NCBI RefSeq assembly: GCF_000964545.1
Contig: NZ_BBVD01000006.1
Coordinates: forward strand, 1-41,620
Reading direction: 5' to 3'
Length of the DNA stretch: 41,620 nucleotides
Source of the DNA: Comamonas thiooxydans
GTDB taxonomy: Bacteria > Pseudomonadota > Gammaproteobacteria > Burkholderiales > Burkholderiaceae_C
The position numbers were made by a program, and so were the translations under genes. The first letter of the stretch is position 1. Every line of letters begins with the position of its first letter. Shown in pieces: positions 7,344 to 15,410 of this stretch. The notes beneath the pieces were generated by a model, which was given only the letters and a program-made list of their open reading frames with translations, made no database searches and was not told the origin of the DNA.

Positions 7344-7957
7344 CAGTCGCCATCGTTGATGTTGCCGCCGCCAGCGTACTGAAGCTCCTCGTCAAGCTCG
7401 CGCCAATACTCGGCCATGACCTGTCGCGCCTCCTCCAGAGACTCCAGCTTCATGTCGCGCAGGACACATTCGCTCGGGGATTCATCAACCAACAGGGCAA
7501 GTCTCGCATGCCAAGCACAGCGCTTGATGACCGCGCCGGCAAAACGACGCATCTCTTCTGTGATCCAAGCCCCTTGCTCAATGAGGCCCGCATCCGCTGC
7601 AAGTCCATTCAGCAGCGCGACTTTGGACTTTGAGAAGGTGTAGCTGTCTTCCTTCCTGATCTCCTCCAGGGGCTCAGGCAGCATCTCCCGCTCTATGTAA
7701 TCCTGCGGAACTTCTGCCACTTCCACAGCCTTGTACGCATTTCGAGCACAGCGCTCAATGATCGCGCCCGCAAACGTGCGCATTTCCTCGGTGATCCACT
7801 CACCCTGGCCAATGAGGCCCACCTGAGCAGCCAAAGCGTTCAGCACTGCCACATTGGATTTGGGCTGCGGGATCAATGAGGTGTAGAGCTCCCGCTCCAC
7901 ATCCCCGAACTCCCCAACATCGTCGTCATCATCGAAATCGTCTTCGGAATCGGTCAT
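7343..7957 (-). CDS. Acidic protein with two tandem repeat domains, 204 aa
   Basis: Starts with an Asp/Glu-rich tail (DSEDDFDDDDDVGEFGD) and then carries the same roughly 75-residue unit twice: KSNVAVLNALAAQVGLIGQG.WITEEMR.FAGAIIERCA, and KSKVALLNGLAADAGLIEQG.WITEEMRRFAGAVIKRCA. SD AAAGGAGG precedes the ATG. It lies first in a LexA-controlled two-gene unit with SRAP. The acidic tail might mimic DNA or bind a basic partner; that is inference. Family not recognised. Confidence 0.75.
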   Translation of the reverse strand: MTDSEDDFDDDDDVGEFGDVERELYTSLIPQPKSNVAVLNALAAQVGLIGQGEWITEEMRTFAGAIIERCARNAYKAVEVAEVPQDYIEREMLPEPLEEIRKEDSYTFSKSKVALLNGLAADAGLIEQGAWITEEMRRFAGAVIKRCAWHARLALLVDESPSECVLRDMKLESLEEARQVMAEYWRELDEELQYAGGGNINDGD

Positions 7958-8016
7958 GGGGGACCTCCTTTAACCTGGCCCTCCATTGGACTCCAGATCA
8001 GCTCTGCTTTCAAATT

Positions 8017-8036
8017 TACTGTATAAATAAACAGTA
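8017..8036. promoter_or_regulatory. LexA (SOS) box in divergent promoter
   Basis: TACTGTATAAATAAACAGTA matches the E. coli-type consensus CTGT-N8-ACAG with near-perfect outer bases. It lies between the divergent starts at 7957 (-) and 8052 (+) and contains TATAAA, a possible -10 for the rightward gene. A practically identical box lies at 37086-37105. Confidence 0.88.
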
Positions 8037-8051
8037 TCAACAGGAGGCTCT

Positions 8052-8273
8052 ATGCACACCGAGCATCACTACAACTGGCGCTATCAAGACCATCTTGGCA
8101 AGTGGCACACCACCAGGCACCTCTGCACCGAAGAGTCGATCAAAAAGGAGTTCCCAAATGCCACCCCGGTTCAAGGAACGCTCAGAGTCGTCGAGGTGAC
8201 CGACACGCTGGAGGAATACTGGGAGCGCACGCGCCAAAACACAATGCCGGGTGTAGTGCGCAAGCCGGAATGA
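8052..8273 (+). CDS. Hypothetical SOS-box protein, 73 aa
   Basis: First gene right of the LexA box, with ACAGGAGG before ATG. Polar, no membrane segment; starts MHTEHHYNWRYQDHLGKWH, ends MPGVVRKPE. The YNWRYQD..GKWHTTRH pattern suggests a small beta-rich DNA- or protein-binding fold, but I recognise no family. Its stop overlaps the next ATG (ATGA). Confidence 0.7.
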   Translation: MHTEHHYNWRYQDHLGKWHTTRHLCTEESIKKEFPNATPVQGTLRVVEVTDTLEEYWERTRQNTMPGVVRKPE

Positions 8274-8482
8274 TGATGATCGGTGAGGACTGGCACCCCA
8301 CCCTACTGCACACACCGGGTCGATACGGATATCCCACTGCGCGCATCCTGCCAGGCAGCGCCAGCGACTACATCACAGAAGCAGTCCACCCCGGATGGGT
8401 GCTCGTGGTCACCGTAAAGGACGAGCTTGTGTACTTCGGACCAGGCCCGGCAAGTGTGGCGCGTTCCGCTGCACCTTTTTGA
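8270..8482 (+). CDS. Hypothetical protein coupled to the SOS-box gene, 70 aa
   Basis: ATG overlaps the preceding stop as ATGA; three in-frame ATGs follow each other, so the exact start is open. Contains GYPTARILPGSASDYITEAVHPGWVL and VVTVKDELVYFGPGP in adjacent beta-rich stretches. No motif known to me. Presumably induced with its neighbour. Confidence 0.6.
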   Translation: MMMIGEDWHPTLLHTPGRYGYPTARILPGSASDYITEAVHPGWVLVVTVKDELVYFGPGPASVARSAAPF

Positions 8483-8632
8483 GCGTGCAGCTTGATCGCG
8501 GAAGAGCCACTCAAGATCTGTAAACAAAAGTCATTTTTATCTTGTTTGGTGCACAGAGCCCGGTCAGTCAAATTTGATATGTATCAGAATTTGTAACTTC
8601 TCCATATCACCCTCTAAGTACGGAATTTTGCT
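8483..8632 (+). promoter_or_regulatory. AT-rich promoter region of the regulator gene
   Basis: Clearly more AT-rich than its surroundings (TTTTTATCTTG, TCAAATTTGATATG) and without an ORF. Must hold the promoter for the REC-AraC gene; TCAAATTTGA is a 10-base palindrome at about 8567 and a possible operator. No firm -35/-10 pair assigned. Confidence 0.4.
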
Positions 8633-9526
8633 GTGTCTTACTGGTCGCCTGCTGCTCATTCTGGTGAACATATCCTCATCATCGACGACGACGTCGCTGA
8701 GCTGAAAGTTCTGCTGGAAGCACTTAGAGGCAAAGGCCATCGACTTTCTGTTGCCTTGGATGGTATGCAAGGCTATCGCCGCGCCACCACCCAGCAGTTT
8801 GCTTTGATCCTGTTGGATGTGAAGATGGGAACAGTCGATGGATTCGAGACCTGTAGATTGTTGAAAGCTGATCCAGCCACAGCGAACATTCCGGTGATTT
8901 TTTTGTCTTGCTGTGTCTCTTCACAAGAGCGCCTGATGGGATTACAGACGGGAGCAGTAGACTACATCACCAAGCCGTTTTATGTCGACGAAGTTACGGC
9001 GCGCATTGAGATCCACCTAGCCTTGGCAAGGCAATGGAAATTGGCACACCAGGATGCTGGCGCTATGGTGCCTGCGTCGCCTACTCCTCCGTCAAAAGCA
9101 CTTTCCATAGTGCCGAGTGCTAACCACGACTCCACGCTGCTGCGAGCGGCACAGAAGCTGGTGTTGTCTGATCTATCCAATGTCCCTTCTCTGCCTGAGC
9201 TGGCCGCTCAGTTAGGCACGCATGAAAAGCGATTGACGCGGGTGTTTCAGACTTACACTGGAAATACTGTTTACAAGTTCATCCGAGACGCCCGCCTTCA
9301 GGAAGCCAAGCGTATGCTGGCGAGCTCTGACATGCCAATAGAAGAAATTGCCATAGCCCTGGGCTTCTCCAGCGCAGCCAATTTCTCTACCGCTTTTCGA
9401 TCCTACGCTGGCTGTACTCCATCCGCTTTTCGGCGCTTCGGTGGGCAGTCCGAGGCGGCTATAGCTTCCCAGAGGAGCGAGCCCCCAATCAACAGCGTCA
9501 ACGACCACATTACGTCCCTCAGATAA
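8633..9526 (+). CDS. REC-AraC response regulator
   Basis: 297-aa DNA-binding regulator. Receiver domain about residues 14-130: acidic pocket DDD after ILII, phospho-acceptor Asp in ILLDVKMG, conserved Lys in DYITKPF. A linker follows, then a C-terminal AraC-type double helix-turn-helix (about 180-275) with LPELAAQLGTHEKRLTRVF and the hallmark EEIAIALGFSSAANFSTAFR. GTG start without a clear SD. No histidine kinase is in the window, so it would take phosphate from a host kinase. Lower GC than the flanking phage genes suggests later acquisition. Confidence 0.85.
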   Translation: MSYWSPAAHSGEHILIIDDDVAELKVLLEALRGKGHRLSVALDGMQGYRRATTQQFALILLDVKMGTVDGFETCRLLKADPATANIPVIFLSCCVSSQERLMGLQTGAVDYITKPFYVDEVTARIEIHLALARQWKLAHQDAGAMVPASPTPPSKALSIVPSANHDSTLLRAAQKLVLSDLSNVPSLPELAAQLGTHEKRLTRVFQTYTGNTVYKFIRDARLQEAKRMLASSDMPIEEIAIALGFSSAANFSTAFRSYAGCTPSAFRRFGGQSEAAIASQRSEPPINSVNDHITSLR

Positions 9527-9559
9527 TTAACCAGCTTAGTGCCCTGAGACAATCGCGCC

Positions 9560-9814
9560 ATGACCGATGAATCACCGATCCACACAGTCCACAAGCGCGT
9601 TTGCCACACGTTCCTCCGGCACTGGAAGGCCCACAACAACGCCTACCCCAAGCTGATCAAGATGACGCCGGAAGAGTTGCGGCAGTTCAACATCGTCAAC
9701 GCCTTCGCTAAGCCCAATGAAATGTGGGGCGTCCCAATTGAAATCGACCCCAACACCACGGGCGTGATGATTGCGGTTGATGGGACTGAAATGCCTTTGG
9801 TTGAAGGCTACTGA
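9560..9814 (+). CDS. Hypothetical phage protein, 84 aa
   Basis: Soluble, no clear SD. Contains TFLRHWKAHNNAYPKLIKM, MTPEELRQFNIVN and NEMWGVPIEIDPNTTGVMI. Ends just before a bidirectional terminator shared with the lysis operon arriving from the other side. Unknown function. Confidence 0.6.
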   Translation: MTDESPIHTVHKRVCHTFLRHWKAHNNAYPKLIKMTPEELRQFNIVNAFAKPNEMWGVPIEIDPNTTGVMIAVDGTEMPLVEGY

Positions 9815-9830
9815 TCGAGCGCCAAACGCC

Positions 9831-9871
9831 AAAAAGCGCCCCGACACCAATCAAGGTATCGGGGCGCTTTT
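9831..9871. terminator. Bidirectional terminator between cargo and lysis genes
   Basis: AAAAAGCGCCCCGACACC, loop AATCAA, then GGTATCGGGGCGCTTTT. A long stem with A-run on one side and T-run on the other serves both the rightward gene ending at 9814 and the leftward late operon ending at 9871. Confidence 0.88.
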
Positions 9872-10365
9872 CAGTTCAGTTGCTCGAGCAGTGTTCGGTC
9901 GGCCTTGACCTGTCCGCGCAACAGGCTCACCTGAGCGTCTCGCTTTTGGACCAGGCCGCCAAGCTCTCCAACCAGGCCCGAGCCCTCTGCAGCAAGGGCT
10001 GCGAGTCGCTGGTGCTGATCTGCGAGACCTCGGCAGGCAGCGGCGTCACCGGCAAGCTGGGCGTTGCGGGTGGCCGTGCTCCTGATGTCGTGCTGCAGGC
10101 CTGCAATGCGGACAGCATCAGCAGCGCGCCCAGCCTCAAGGCGGGCCATTTCTTGCGTGTAGTCATGGGTGTTTTCCTGCTGGGCAGCACCGTGATTCCC
10201 CACGGCATGTGCTTTCTTTTCGGTAGCGGCTTGTGCTTGCTGGGCATGCGACTCCGCCGCTTTTGCATGTGAAGTCTCGACCTTGGCCAGCCGCTGCGTC
10301 TGCACGGCCAGCAGCAGAGCAAAGGCCAAGGCCAGCCACGGCCAGATGCGAGACGCGCCGGTCAT
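9871..10365 (-). CDS. Rz-like i-spanin
   Basis: Spans the periplasm with Rz1 to fuse inner and outer membranes in the last step of lysis. One N-terminal membrane segment (WPWLALAFALLLAVQTQ) is followed by a long Ala/Gln/Glu-rich coiled coil (TSHAKAAESHAQQAQAATEK). Start at 10365 is chosen because its ATG overlaps the endolysin stop (ATGA). It encloses Rz1 in another frame. Confidence 0.85.
   Translation of the reverse strand: MTGASRIWPWLALAFALLLAVQTQRLAKVETSHAKAAESHAQQAQAATEKKAHAVGNHGAAQQENTHDYTQEMARLEAGRAADAVRIAGLQHDIRSTATRNAQLAGDAAACRGLADQHQRLAALAAEGSGLVGELGGLVQKRDAQVSLLRGQVKADRTLLEQLN
9927..10166 (-). CDS. Rz1-like o-spanin nested inside Rz
   Basis: Read in a different frame entirely within the Rz gene. 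MTTRKKWPALRLGALLML leads to lipobox SALQAC; the mature part has the Pro-rich start typical of Rz1 (STTSGARPPATPSLP). About 79 aa, with a long C-terminal part compared with lambda Rz1. Upstream in-frame ATG at 10208 is possible. Outer-membrane lipoprotein partner of Rz. Confidence 0.8.
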   Translation of the reverse strand: MTTRKKWPALRLGALLMLSALQACSTTSGARPPATPSLPVTPLPAEVSQISTSDSQPLLQRARAWLESLAAWSKSETLR

Positions 10366-10985
10366 TGCTGTGACTCCATGCAGGCGCTGTAACGCGCCTG
10401 CTGACGCGTCCATACACCACGGCAGACCTTGTTGCCCGGCGTACTGCAGTCAAAGCGCCAGCGCGTTGGCTTGCCCGCCTTATCCCACTGATAGACCACC
10501 CAGCCCGGGCCCTCGCGGCGCCCGCTGGTCATGAACTTGTAGCCCAGGTAGGCGCGGCAGGCGCCGGCATAGTCACCCGCCTTGGTCTTGGCCAGCATGC
10601 TGGAGCCGCGCCAGGCGCCGCAGCCATACTGCCCCGCGAAGTCCGCAGCCTTGTCGAACTCGGTTTGATTTACCAGCGTCTGGCCGAGACTGTTGCGCAC
10701 GCATTGCGCATAGGTGCGGTCAAGTTCGCCCAGTGCCAACTCAACCGCCCGCTGGCGGGTGATTGGAGGATCTGCCAGGGTGACGCGCCGGCCATCTTCA
10801 TAGCGCGTAGAGCCGTGGCCTATGGTGGGCACATCGCCCTGCGTGGGTACATAAGGGTGCAGCAGGACCTCGCCTGACTGGCTGACGCTCGTGGGGCCAT
10901 CCCCTTCCGATGCCATCCATGCCGCCCCAGCAGCCGCAGAAAGAGAAAGGGCCGCTGCTGCGACCCTTGTTTTACTGATGTTCAT
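10362..10985 (-). CDS. Endolysin, GH24 lysozyme with SAR-type N-terminus
   Basis: 207-aa muramidase cutting peptidoglycan. N-terminal MNISKTRVAAAALSLSAAAGAAW is weakly hydrophobic, Ala/Gly/Ser rich and uncleaved-looking, as in signal-anchor-release endolysins. The catalytic Glu follows at once in ASEGDG, and TIGHGSTRYEDG fits the R21-type catalytic region. ATG overlaps the holin stop (ATGA); SD GGAAGGG. Four or more Cys in the C-terminal half may form disulfides after release. Confidence 0.88.
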   Translation of the reverse strand: MNISKTRVAAAALSLSAAAGAAWMASEGDGPTSVSQSGEVLLHPYVPTQGDVPTIGHGSTRYEDGRRVTLADPPITRQRAVELALGELDRTYAQCVRNSLGQTLVNQTEFDKAADFAGQYGCGAWRGSSMLAKTKAGDYAGACRAYLGYKFMTSGRREGPGWVVYQWDKAGKPTRWRFDCSTPGNKVCRGVWTRQQARYSACMESQQ

Positions 10986-11194
10986 GTCCCTTCCTCTTCT
11001 CCAAGCCAGCCGCCCTGCCCTCGCTCCTCTCGCCACCATTTGCGCAGCAGGTATGCCGCCTGAATGGCGATGTACACGCCTGTTGCAATGGCCACCCACT
11101 CATTGAGCGTCAGAGTGGATGCAGCTGCCCCGGCAACCGCCGGTGCCGCCTTTGCGGTTTCAATCAATGCTTGAACCTTGCTTTCGTTGCTCAT
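10982..11194 (-). CDS. Holin-like membrane protein, 70 aa
   Basis: Placed first in the lysis group before endolysin, Rz and Rz1. MSNESKVQALIETAKAAP is followed by one or two weak hydrophobic stretches (AVAGAAASTLTLN and WVAIATGVYIAIQAAYLL) and a charged tail RKWWREERGQGG. Size and layout fit a holin or pinholin, the latter being usual with SAR endolysins. SD GGGAGGG; a terminator lies just upstream. Confidence 0.78.
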   Translation of the reverse strand: MSNESKVQALIETAKAAPAVAGAAASTLTLNEWVAIATGVYIAIQAAYLLRKWWREERGQGGWLGEEEGT

Positions 11195-11210
11195 AGCCCT
11201 CCCAGGCAAT

Positions 11211-11230
11211 AAAAAACCCGCCTGAGCGGG
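11211..11230 (-). terminator. Terminator between tail genes and holin
   Basis: On the minus strand CCCGC-TCAG-GCGGG then TTTTTTATT; the holin SD begins about ten bases after the T-run. Confidence 0.8.
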
Positions 11231-11245
11231 CATGTCGAATCAATC

Positions 11246-11968
11246 TCAACCAATAGGAAACGGTCCAGAGGCCGGCGCATAGGCATGCCCCAGGTAGCGC
11301 GCCGCGCGCGTGAGGCGCAGGTGCTGCGCATAGCCGTTAAAAAAGCTCACCCCTGGGGCCTGCACACCAATCAGCAAGGGTTTGCCGCCGTCATACATCC
11401 ACGCAATGCTGGTGCTCCCCACATGAGCACCTTCCTGATACAGGTGAATGTTTCCGGCGTACTTCTCAATGGCCCACTCGAACCAGCGATCCCTGGGCGC
11501 GCTGACGGAGGCAACGACAGACACGCCTGACGGAGACACGCCCGCCCCGTTACCAATGAATACGCGCATCACGCCGCCGGAGATCTGCAGCTCGTACTGC
11601 GGGTAGGAGGCGCCGCTGACACCGTCTTTGTTGAAGATCTGCCCTTCGGAGGCACCCGAAGGCCAATACAGCAGGCCTTCAAACGTGAAGTCAGTGCCCG
11701 TCATGTTCAGCTGGAGGTCATGAGCGACAGACACATAGTCCCCGCTGCCATCCATATACAGCGAGCCGGCGCCGTACTTGGCCTGGGCCGTGCTGATGTG
11801 CGCGTCTCCGTAGGCCGTCACCACCTTGGGTGTTGGGCTGTAGTCAAGCAGGTCATCCGTGAAGGGACACAGCAGGGCCACCTTGTCCCAATGCGGGTCG
11901 CCGCCGGCGCTCGCTCCAAACCGGAAGGGGTTCAGGAGCATTCCTCTTTGCTTGATGCGGCTGATCAT
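11246..11968 (-). CDS. Tail-associated LamG/ConA-like lectin-fold protein
   Basis: 240 aa. GAGSLYMDGSGDYVSV and DFTFEGLLYWPSG are typical of laminin-G/concanavalin-type jelly rolls, as are the PQYELQIS and NIHLYQEGAHVG strands. Such domains bind sugars and often decorate phage fibres, so receptor contact on the host surface is likely. ATG overlaps the upstream stop; last structural gene before the terminator and lysis genes. Confidence 0.78.
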   Translation of the reverse strand: MISRIKQRGMLLNPFRFGASAGGDPHWDKVALLCPFTDDLLDYSPTPKVVTAYGDAHISTAQAKYGAGSLYMDGSGDYVSVAHDLQLNMTGTDFTFEGLLYWPSGASEGQIFNKDGVSGASYPQYELQISGGVMRVFIGNGAGVSPSGVSVVASVSAPRDRWFEWAIEKYAGNIHLYQEGAHVGSTSIAWMYDGGKPLLIGVQAPGVSFFNGYAQHLRLTRAARYLGHAYAPASGPFPIG

Positions 11969-12720
11969 GCGGGCACCCCGATCAGGTAGACCTTCAGGCC
12001 CGCCGCCGTGCCGTCGCCCACCTGGTCGATGTCGATGGTGATCTCTGCGTCATCAGCCAGTGCTGCACTGCTGATGACTGCCGCAGCAGCGGCCGTGGTG
12101 CTGGTCTTCTCCGTGTTGTCGATGGTCAGCTTGGTGGACAGGATCGAGGCACCACCGGCGTTGATGTCCACTGTGAGGATGGATCCGCTAGCTTGGGCGG
12201 TGGTGAGGCTGGCCCGCACCTCGCTCAGGTTCATGGCAAACGGTATGCGAAACGTCACCTTGGCAGTGCCGGCGGTCAAGGGCGTGGCTTCATCGGAGCA
12301 GGCAATCGGGATGGCCGTGATGGTGCTGCCACCGCCGCCCGACGATTCACCCTGACCGTGCACCCCGTAGCCGCCCGCGCGCCAATCCTCGACAGCGGTC
12401 ACCGTAGCCGGACCCGTGGTCAGTTTGTAGACACGGGCATAGGCAGCGGTGTTGTTCCAGTTGGTCGAGCTGCCGGACACGGACAGCACGCCCGTGGCAC
12501 GGGCCACGACCACATATTGGGTGGAGCTGGCGGCCAAGGCCACCGTGCCGGCCACCACTGCATGACCAGCCCAGCGCCCGCCCAGATAGCCCCAGGTGAG
12601 CCCTGCCGTGCTGGTGGCATCCTTGCCGTAGACGGCCATATGCTCCAGCGCTTCGAAGTTTTCGTTGACGATGACTTGAGGGTCAGCCTGCGCTGGTTCC
12701 CATTGCTGCAATACGCTCAT
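11965..12720 (-). CDS. Tail fibre or tip accessory protein, 251 aa
   Basis: Start at 12720 overlaps the stop of the large hub gene (ATGA). N-terminal part (VIVNENFEALEHMAVYGKD) resembles the start of many phage fibre proteins; a Gly/Ser hinge (GESSGGGGST) separates it from a C-terminal beta domain (TFRIPFAMNLSEVRASLT) rich in Thr/Ala/Ser. Probably a modular receptor-binding or tip protein working with the LamG protein. Confidence 0.65.
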   Translation of the reverse strand: MSVLQQWEPAQADPQVIVNENFEALEHMAVYGKDATSTAGLTWGYLGGRWAGHAVVAGTVALAASSTQYVVVARATGVLSVSGSSTNWNNTAAYARVYKLTTGPATVTAVEDWRAGGYGVHGQGESSGGGGSTITAIPIACSDEATPLTAGTAKVTFRIPFAMNLSEVRASLTTAQASGSILTVDINAGGASILSTKLTIDNTEKTSTTAAAAAVISSAALADDAEITIDIDQVGDGTAAGLKVYLIGVPA

Positions 12721-15410
12721 GGCGCTTTGGCTCCTACGGTTGACGGATAGCCAGGCCCTGCCGTGGCAGAGATCTGACAAATTTCAAATTGCAGGGCAGC
12801 TCCGCTGGCCAGGCCATCAACGGCCTGCATGTCGGCGGTGTAGCGGTAGGTGCTTTCGTTGACCACATCCGAGCGCAGCAGCGTGCTGCCGGCAAAGACG
12901 CGCACGCGGTAGGCTTCGATCACCTCACCCAAGGGCACCACGGGCGCAGGCCCCGCGTACTGGTAGCTGCGCCTCGTGCGCCGCTGCCAGCTCACGACCA
13001 GGTCATGGCCGTCAGGCAGGGCCCGAGGATTGGCGGGGCTGAAAGGCTTGAGGGCCACGCCGGTGTCCGTGAAGTCCTTGGCCGTGCCCGAGGACAGGAA
13101 AGCGCCCAGCGTCACCGCCTTAATCTGACGCTGCAACCCGATCTCGTTGGTCTGAGACGCGATGCGGCGCAGCCCATTGCCCAGCAGCACGCAGCGCTCG
13201 CCGGCCGCATGGCTGGCCATGGCCCACTCCGTGCCGCGCTGCCCGCGCAGCAGGCCGCTGAGCAGATAGGCGCCAGGCGACAGCAAGGCCGCCGAGCGGA
13301 AGCGCAGGATCTCGCTGCCCAGCAGCAAGGCATTGATGGACTCATCGAGCAGCATGGCCTCGCGGGTACTGGAGGCCAGCTCGCCCGAGACCTGCACCGT
13401 GACCGTGCTGGCTTCATCAAACACCACCCCGCCCTGCCAGGCAGGCAGCACCGAGGTGGCCGTGCCCATCACACACTGCGCCGTGGTCTTGAGCAGCTGC
13501 GTGTAGTTCACTGCATCCCAGGCCTGTGCCACCACGGTGCCAGGCCACTTGTCGGTTGCGGCGGCCCGCTGGGGGGCTACCGCCACGTAATATCCAGGTG
13601 CGTCGTCGGCATCGCGCAGGATCGCAATGTCCAGCGGCTCGAACAGGGTGGCGGCTGGCTGAATCACGGTCTCGGTATTCACATAGCCGGTATCCGTGAC
13701 CGCCTCGCTCTGGATGGCACCCACATCGTCCAGCCTACACTGCAGCTCAATGATGGGCATAGCGTCCGTCTTGGACTGCACCAGCAGGCGGTAGCTGCGC
13801 CCGTCATGGTTAAGCGCATTGATCACATCGCCCGGCTCCAGGTAGGCGTACTTGAGCGGCAGCTTCAGCGTGGCCGTGGCCAGCCCCGCTACCCGGTCCA
13901 TGAGCATGCCGTCCACGATGGCCTTGGCTTCTTCGGGCTGCAGGCCCAGGGCCAGCTGGACCGTCTCGGTGCTTTGCTGGCCGGACAGCAGCCTGTCAGA
14001 GAACTCGGTCGCCGTCTGGTAGTCGCCCGACATATTCGGGTAGCTCAGGGCCAGCTGGGCCGGCAGCTCGACATCGTTGCCCAGTGTCAAGGACAGCGGC
14101 TCATCGTCGCCGCCGCTGCTGGTGCCCATGCCCAGATCGGCAAAGGAAATCGTTGCCACTGCATCCAGGGCCCGCTCGCGCAGGCGGATCTGGTCATCGG
14201 CGCTGACCTCAAGAAAATACGCCTGCTGCAGCGGCTCCAGCACCGAGCGCGTCGTGCTGATTTGCGCAACTGCCAGGGCTCGCACGAGCTTGGAGGCCTC
14301 AACGCCAGACACATCAAAGTCTGCAGCGCTGTAGCCGCAGCGCAGCAGCTGGGTTGCCAGGACATCCTGCAAAGGCACAGGCTCACCGTCCAGCCCCTGG
14401 TACACATACTGATGCTGAGTGATGCGAAAGGCCAGAAAGCGCTGATTGTTCTCGATGATCTCCAGCGTCTCTTTAACCTCGTACTCAATGAAAATCGAAT
14501 CCACCAGGGGCGTAAAGGTGGCAGTCGAGACGTAATAGGACACTGGCGATGTCACCACCTGCTGCCCATTGATGAATAACCTGCAGGTATCGTCGTGGTA
14601 CAGCACAAAGTCCAGTGTGCTGCCCGGCTGCACGCGCTGGGTCTTGGTGATGGTCATCGTCGTGCCCGGAATGGGCGACGGGATCGCGGTGTGAACCGGC
14701 GTCACATTCAGAGGGTAGTAGAGATGCGGCGGTGTGCTGCAAAACGCCCCCTGCCCCTGGTCATAGAACCCGTCGAAGTCGTGCAGCAGGACACTCTGGC
14801 GCACATAGGCACCGCTGGCCAGCTCGAAGGTCAGATTGGGGATGTTGCCGCTATTGCCCAGCTGCAGCCCCTGAATCAACACCGTGCCCATGCCCCGATA
14901 GGCCGGTGCATTGCCCAGGCCCACAGCGGCCTCATAGGTCGGATCAGGAAGCTGGTCTGCCGCCCCGGTGTACACCCGCAGATCCGCCCATAGACCCTCT
15001 TGCGCCACGGCGCCATCAAACACCAGCTCGCCATTGCTCCAGATGCGCTTAATGCCCGAGATCTCGTTCTCGCTGAGCAGAATCAGCAGGTCGACGTCAT
15101 AGGTATAGGTGGTAGACGTAGCTCCCCCGCCCTTGCCCTGCTCCTGCTCGGTAGCCGTCTCCCGGCGGTCGCTGGCCCAGATGATCTGGCCCGAGATCCG
15201 GGGCACGCCTGTCACCCACGGGATCACAGAGCCGTACTCCGTGCCGGTGACCTTGAGATCGCCCAGCCTGGCGCCATAGGACTTCTGGCCTGGCGCCATC
15301 AGCGAATACGCCAGGCTGCCCAGCATGAAGCCAGTGCCTGCCGTGGTCAGACCCAGGCCCACCGGGCCCAGAGCCAGTGCGCCAACGGCCGCAATTGCAA
15401 GCTGTGCCAT
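12717..15410 (-). CDS. Large tail-tip hub protein (GTA ORFG15-like)
   Basis: 897 aa. Starts with an Ala/Gly hydrophobic stretch as in gpJ/megatron-type proteins, then GDLKVTGTEYGSVIPWVTG and PRISGQIIWASD, a conserved opening of phage tail-tip proteins. Gene order DUF2460, DUF2163, NlpC/P60, then this large protein is that of gene transfer agent genes g12-g15. It is expected to form the central hub/fibre contacting the host envelope. The C-terminal part includes fibronectin-like features (VVSWQRRTRRSYQYAGPA). Confidence 0.85.
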   Translation of the reverse strand: MAQLAIAAVGALALGPVGLGLTTAGTGFMLGSLAYSLMAPGQKSYGARLGDLKVTGTEYGSVIPWVTGVPRISGQIIWASDRRETATEQEQGKGGGATSTTYTYDVDLLILLSENEISGIKRIWSNGELVFDGAVAQEGLWADLRVYTGAADQLPDPTYEAAVGLGNAPAYRGMGTVLIQGLQLGNSGNIPNLTFELASGAYVRQSVLLHDFDGFYDQGQGAFCSTPPHLYYPLNVTPVHTAIPSPIPGTTMTITKTQRVQPGSTLDFVLYHDDTCRLFINGQQVVTSPVSYYVSTATFTPLVDSIFIEYEVKETLEIIENNQRFLAFRITQHQYVYQGLDGEPVPLQDVLATQLLRCGYSAADFDVSGVEASKLVRALAVAQISTTRSVLEPLQQAYFLEVSADDQIRLRERALDAVATISFADLGMGTSSGGDDEPLSLTLGNDVELPAQLALSYPNMSGDYQTATEFSDRLLSGQQSTETVQLALGLQPEEAKAIVDGMLMDRVAGLATATLKLPLKYAYLEPGDVINALNHDGRSYRLLVQSKTDAMPIIELQCRLDDVGAIQSEAVTDTGYVNTETVIQPAATLFEPLDIAILRDADDAPGYYVAVAPQRAAATDKWPGTVVAQAWDAVNYTQLLKTTAQCVMGTATSVLPAWQGGVVFDEASTVTVQVSGELASSTREAMLLDESINALLLGSEILRFRSAALLSPGAYLLSGLLRGQRGTEWAMASHAAGERCVLLGNGLRRIASQTNEIGLQRQIKAVTLGAFLSSGTAKDFTDTGVALKPFSPANPRALPDGHDLVVSWQRRTRRSYQYAGPAPVVPLGEVIEAYRVRVFAGSTLLRSDVVNESTYRYTADMQAVDGLASGAALQFEICQISATAGPGYPSTVGAKAP

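Noticed and set aside
12789..14579. Very long plus-strand open frame (596 codons) opposite the tail hub gene
   Set aside because: Gly/Arg/His/Gln-rich composition typical of the antisense frame of a GC-rich gene; no SD; the minus-strand frame has clear hub-protein homology and ATGA-coupled neighbours.
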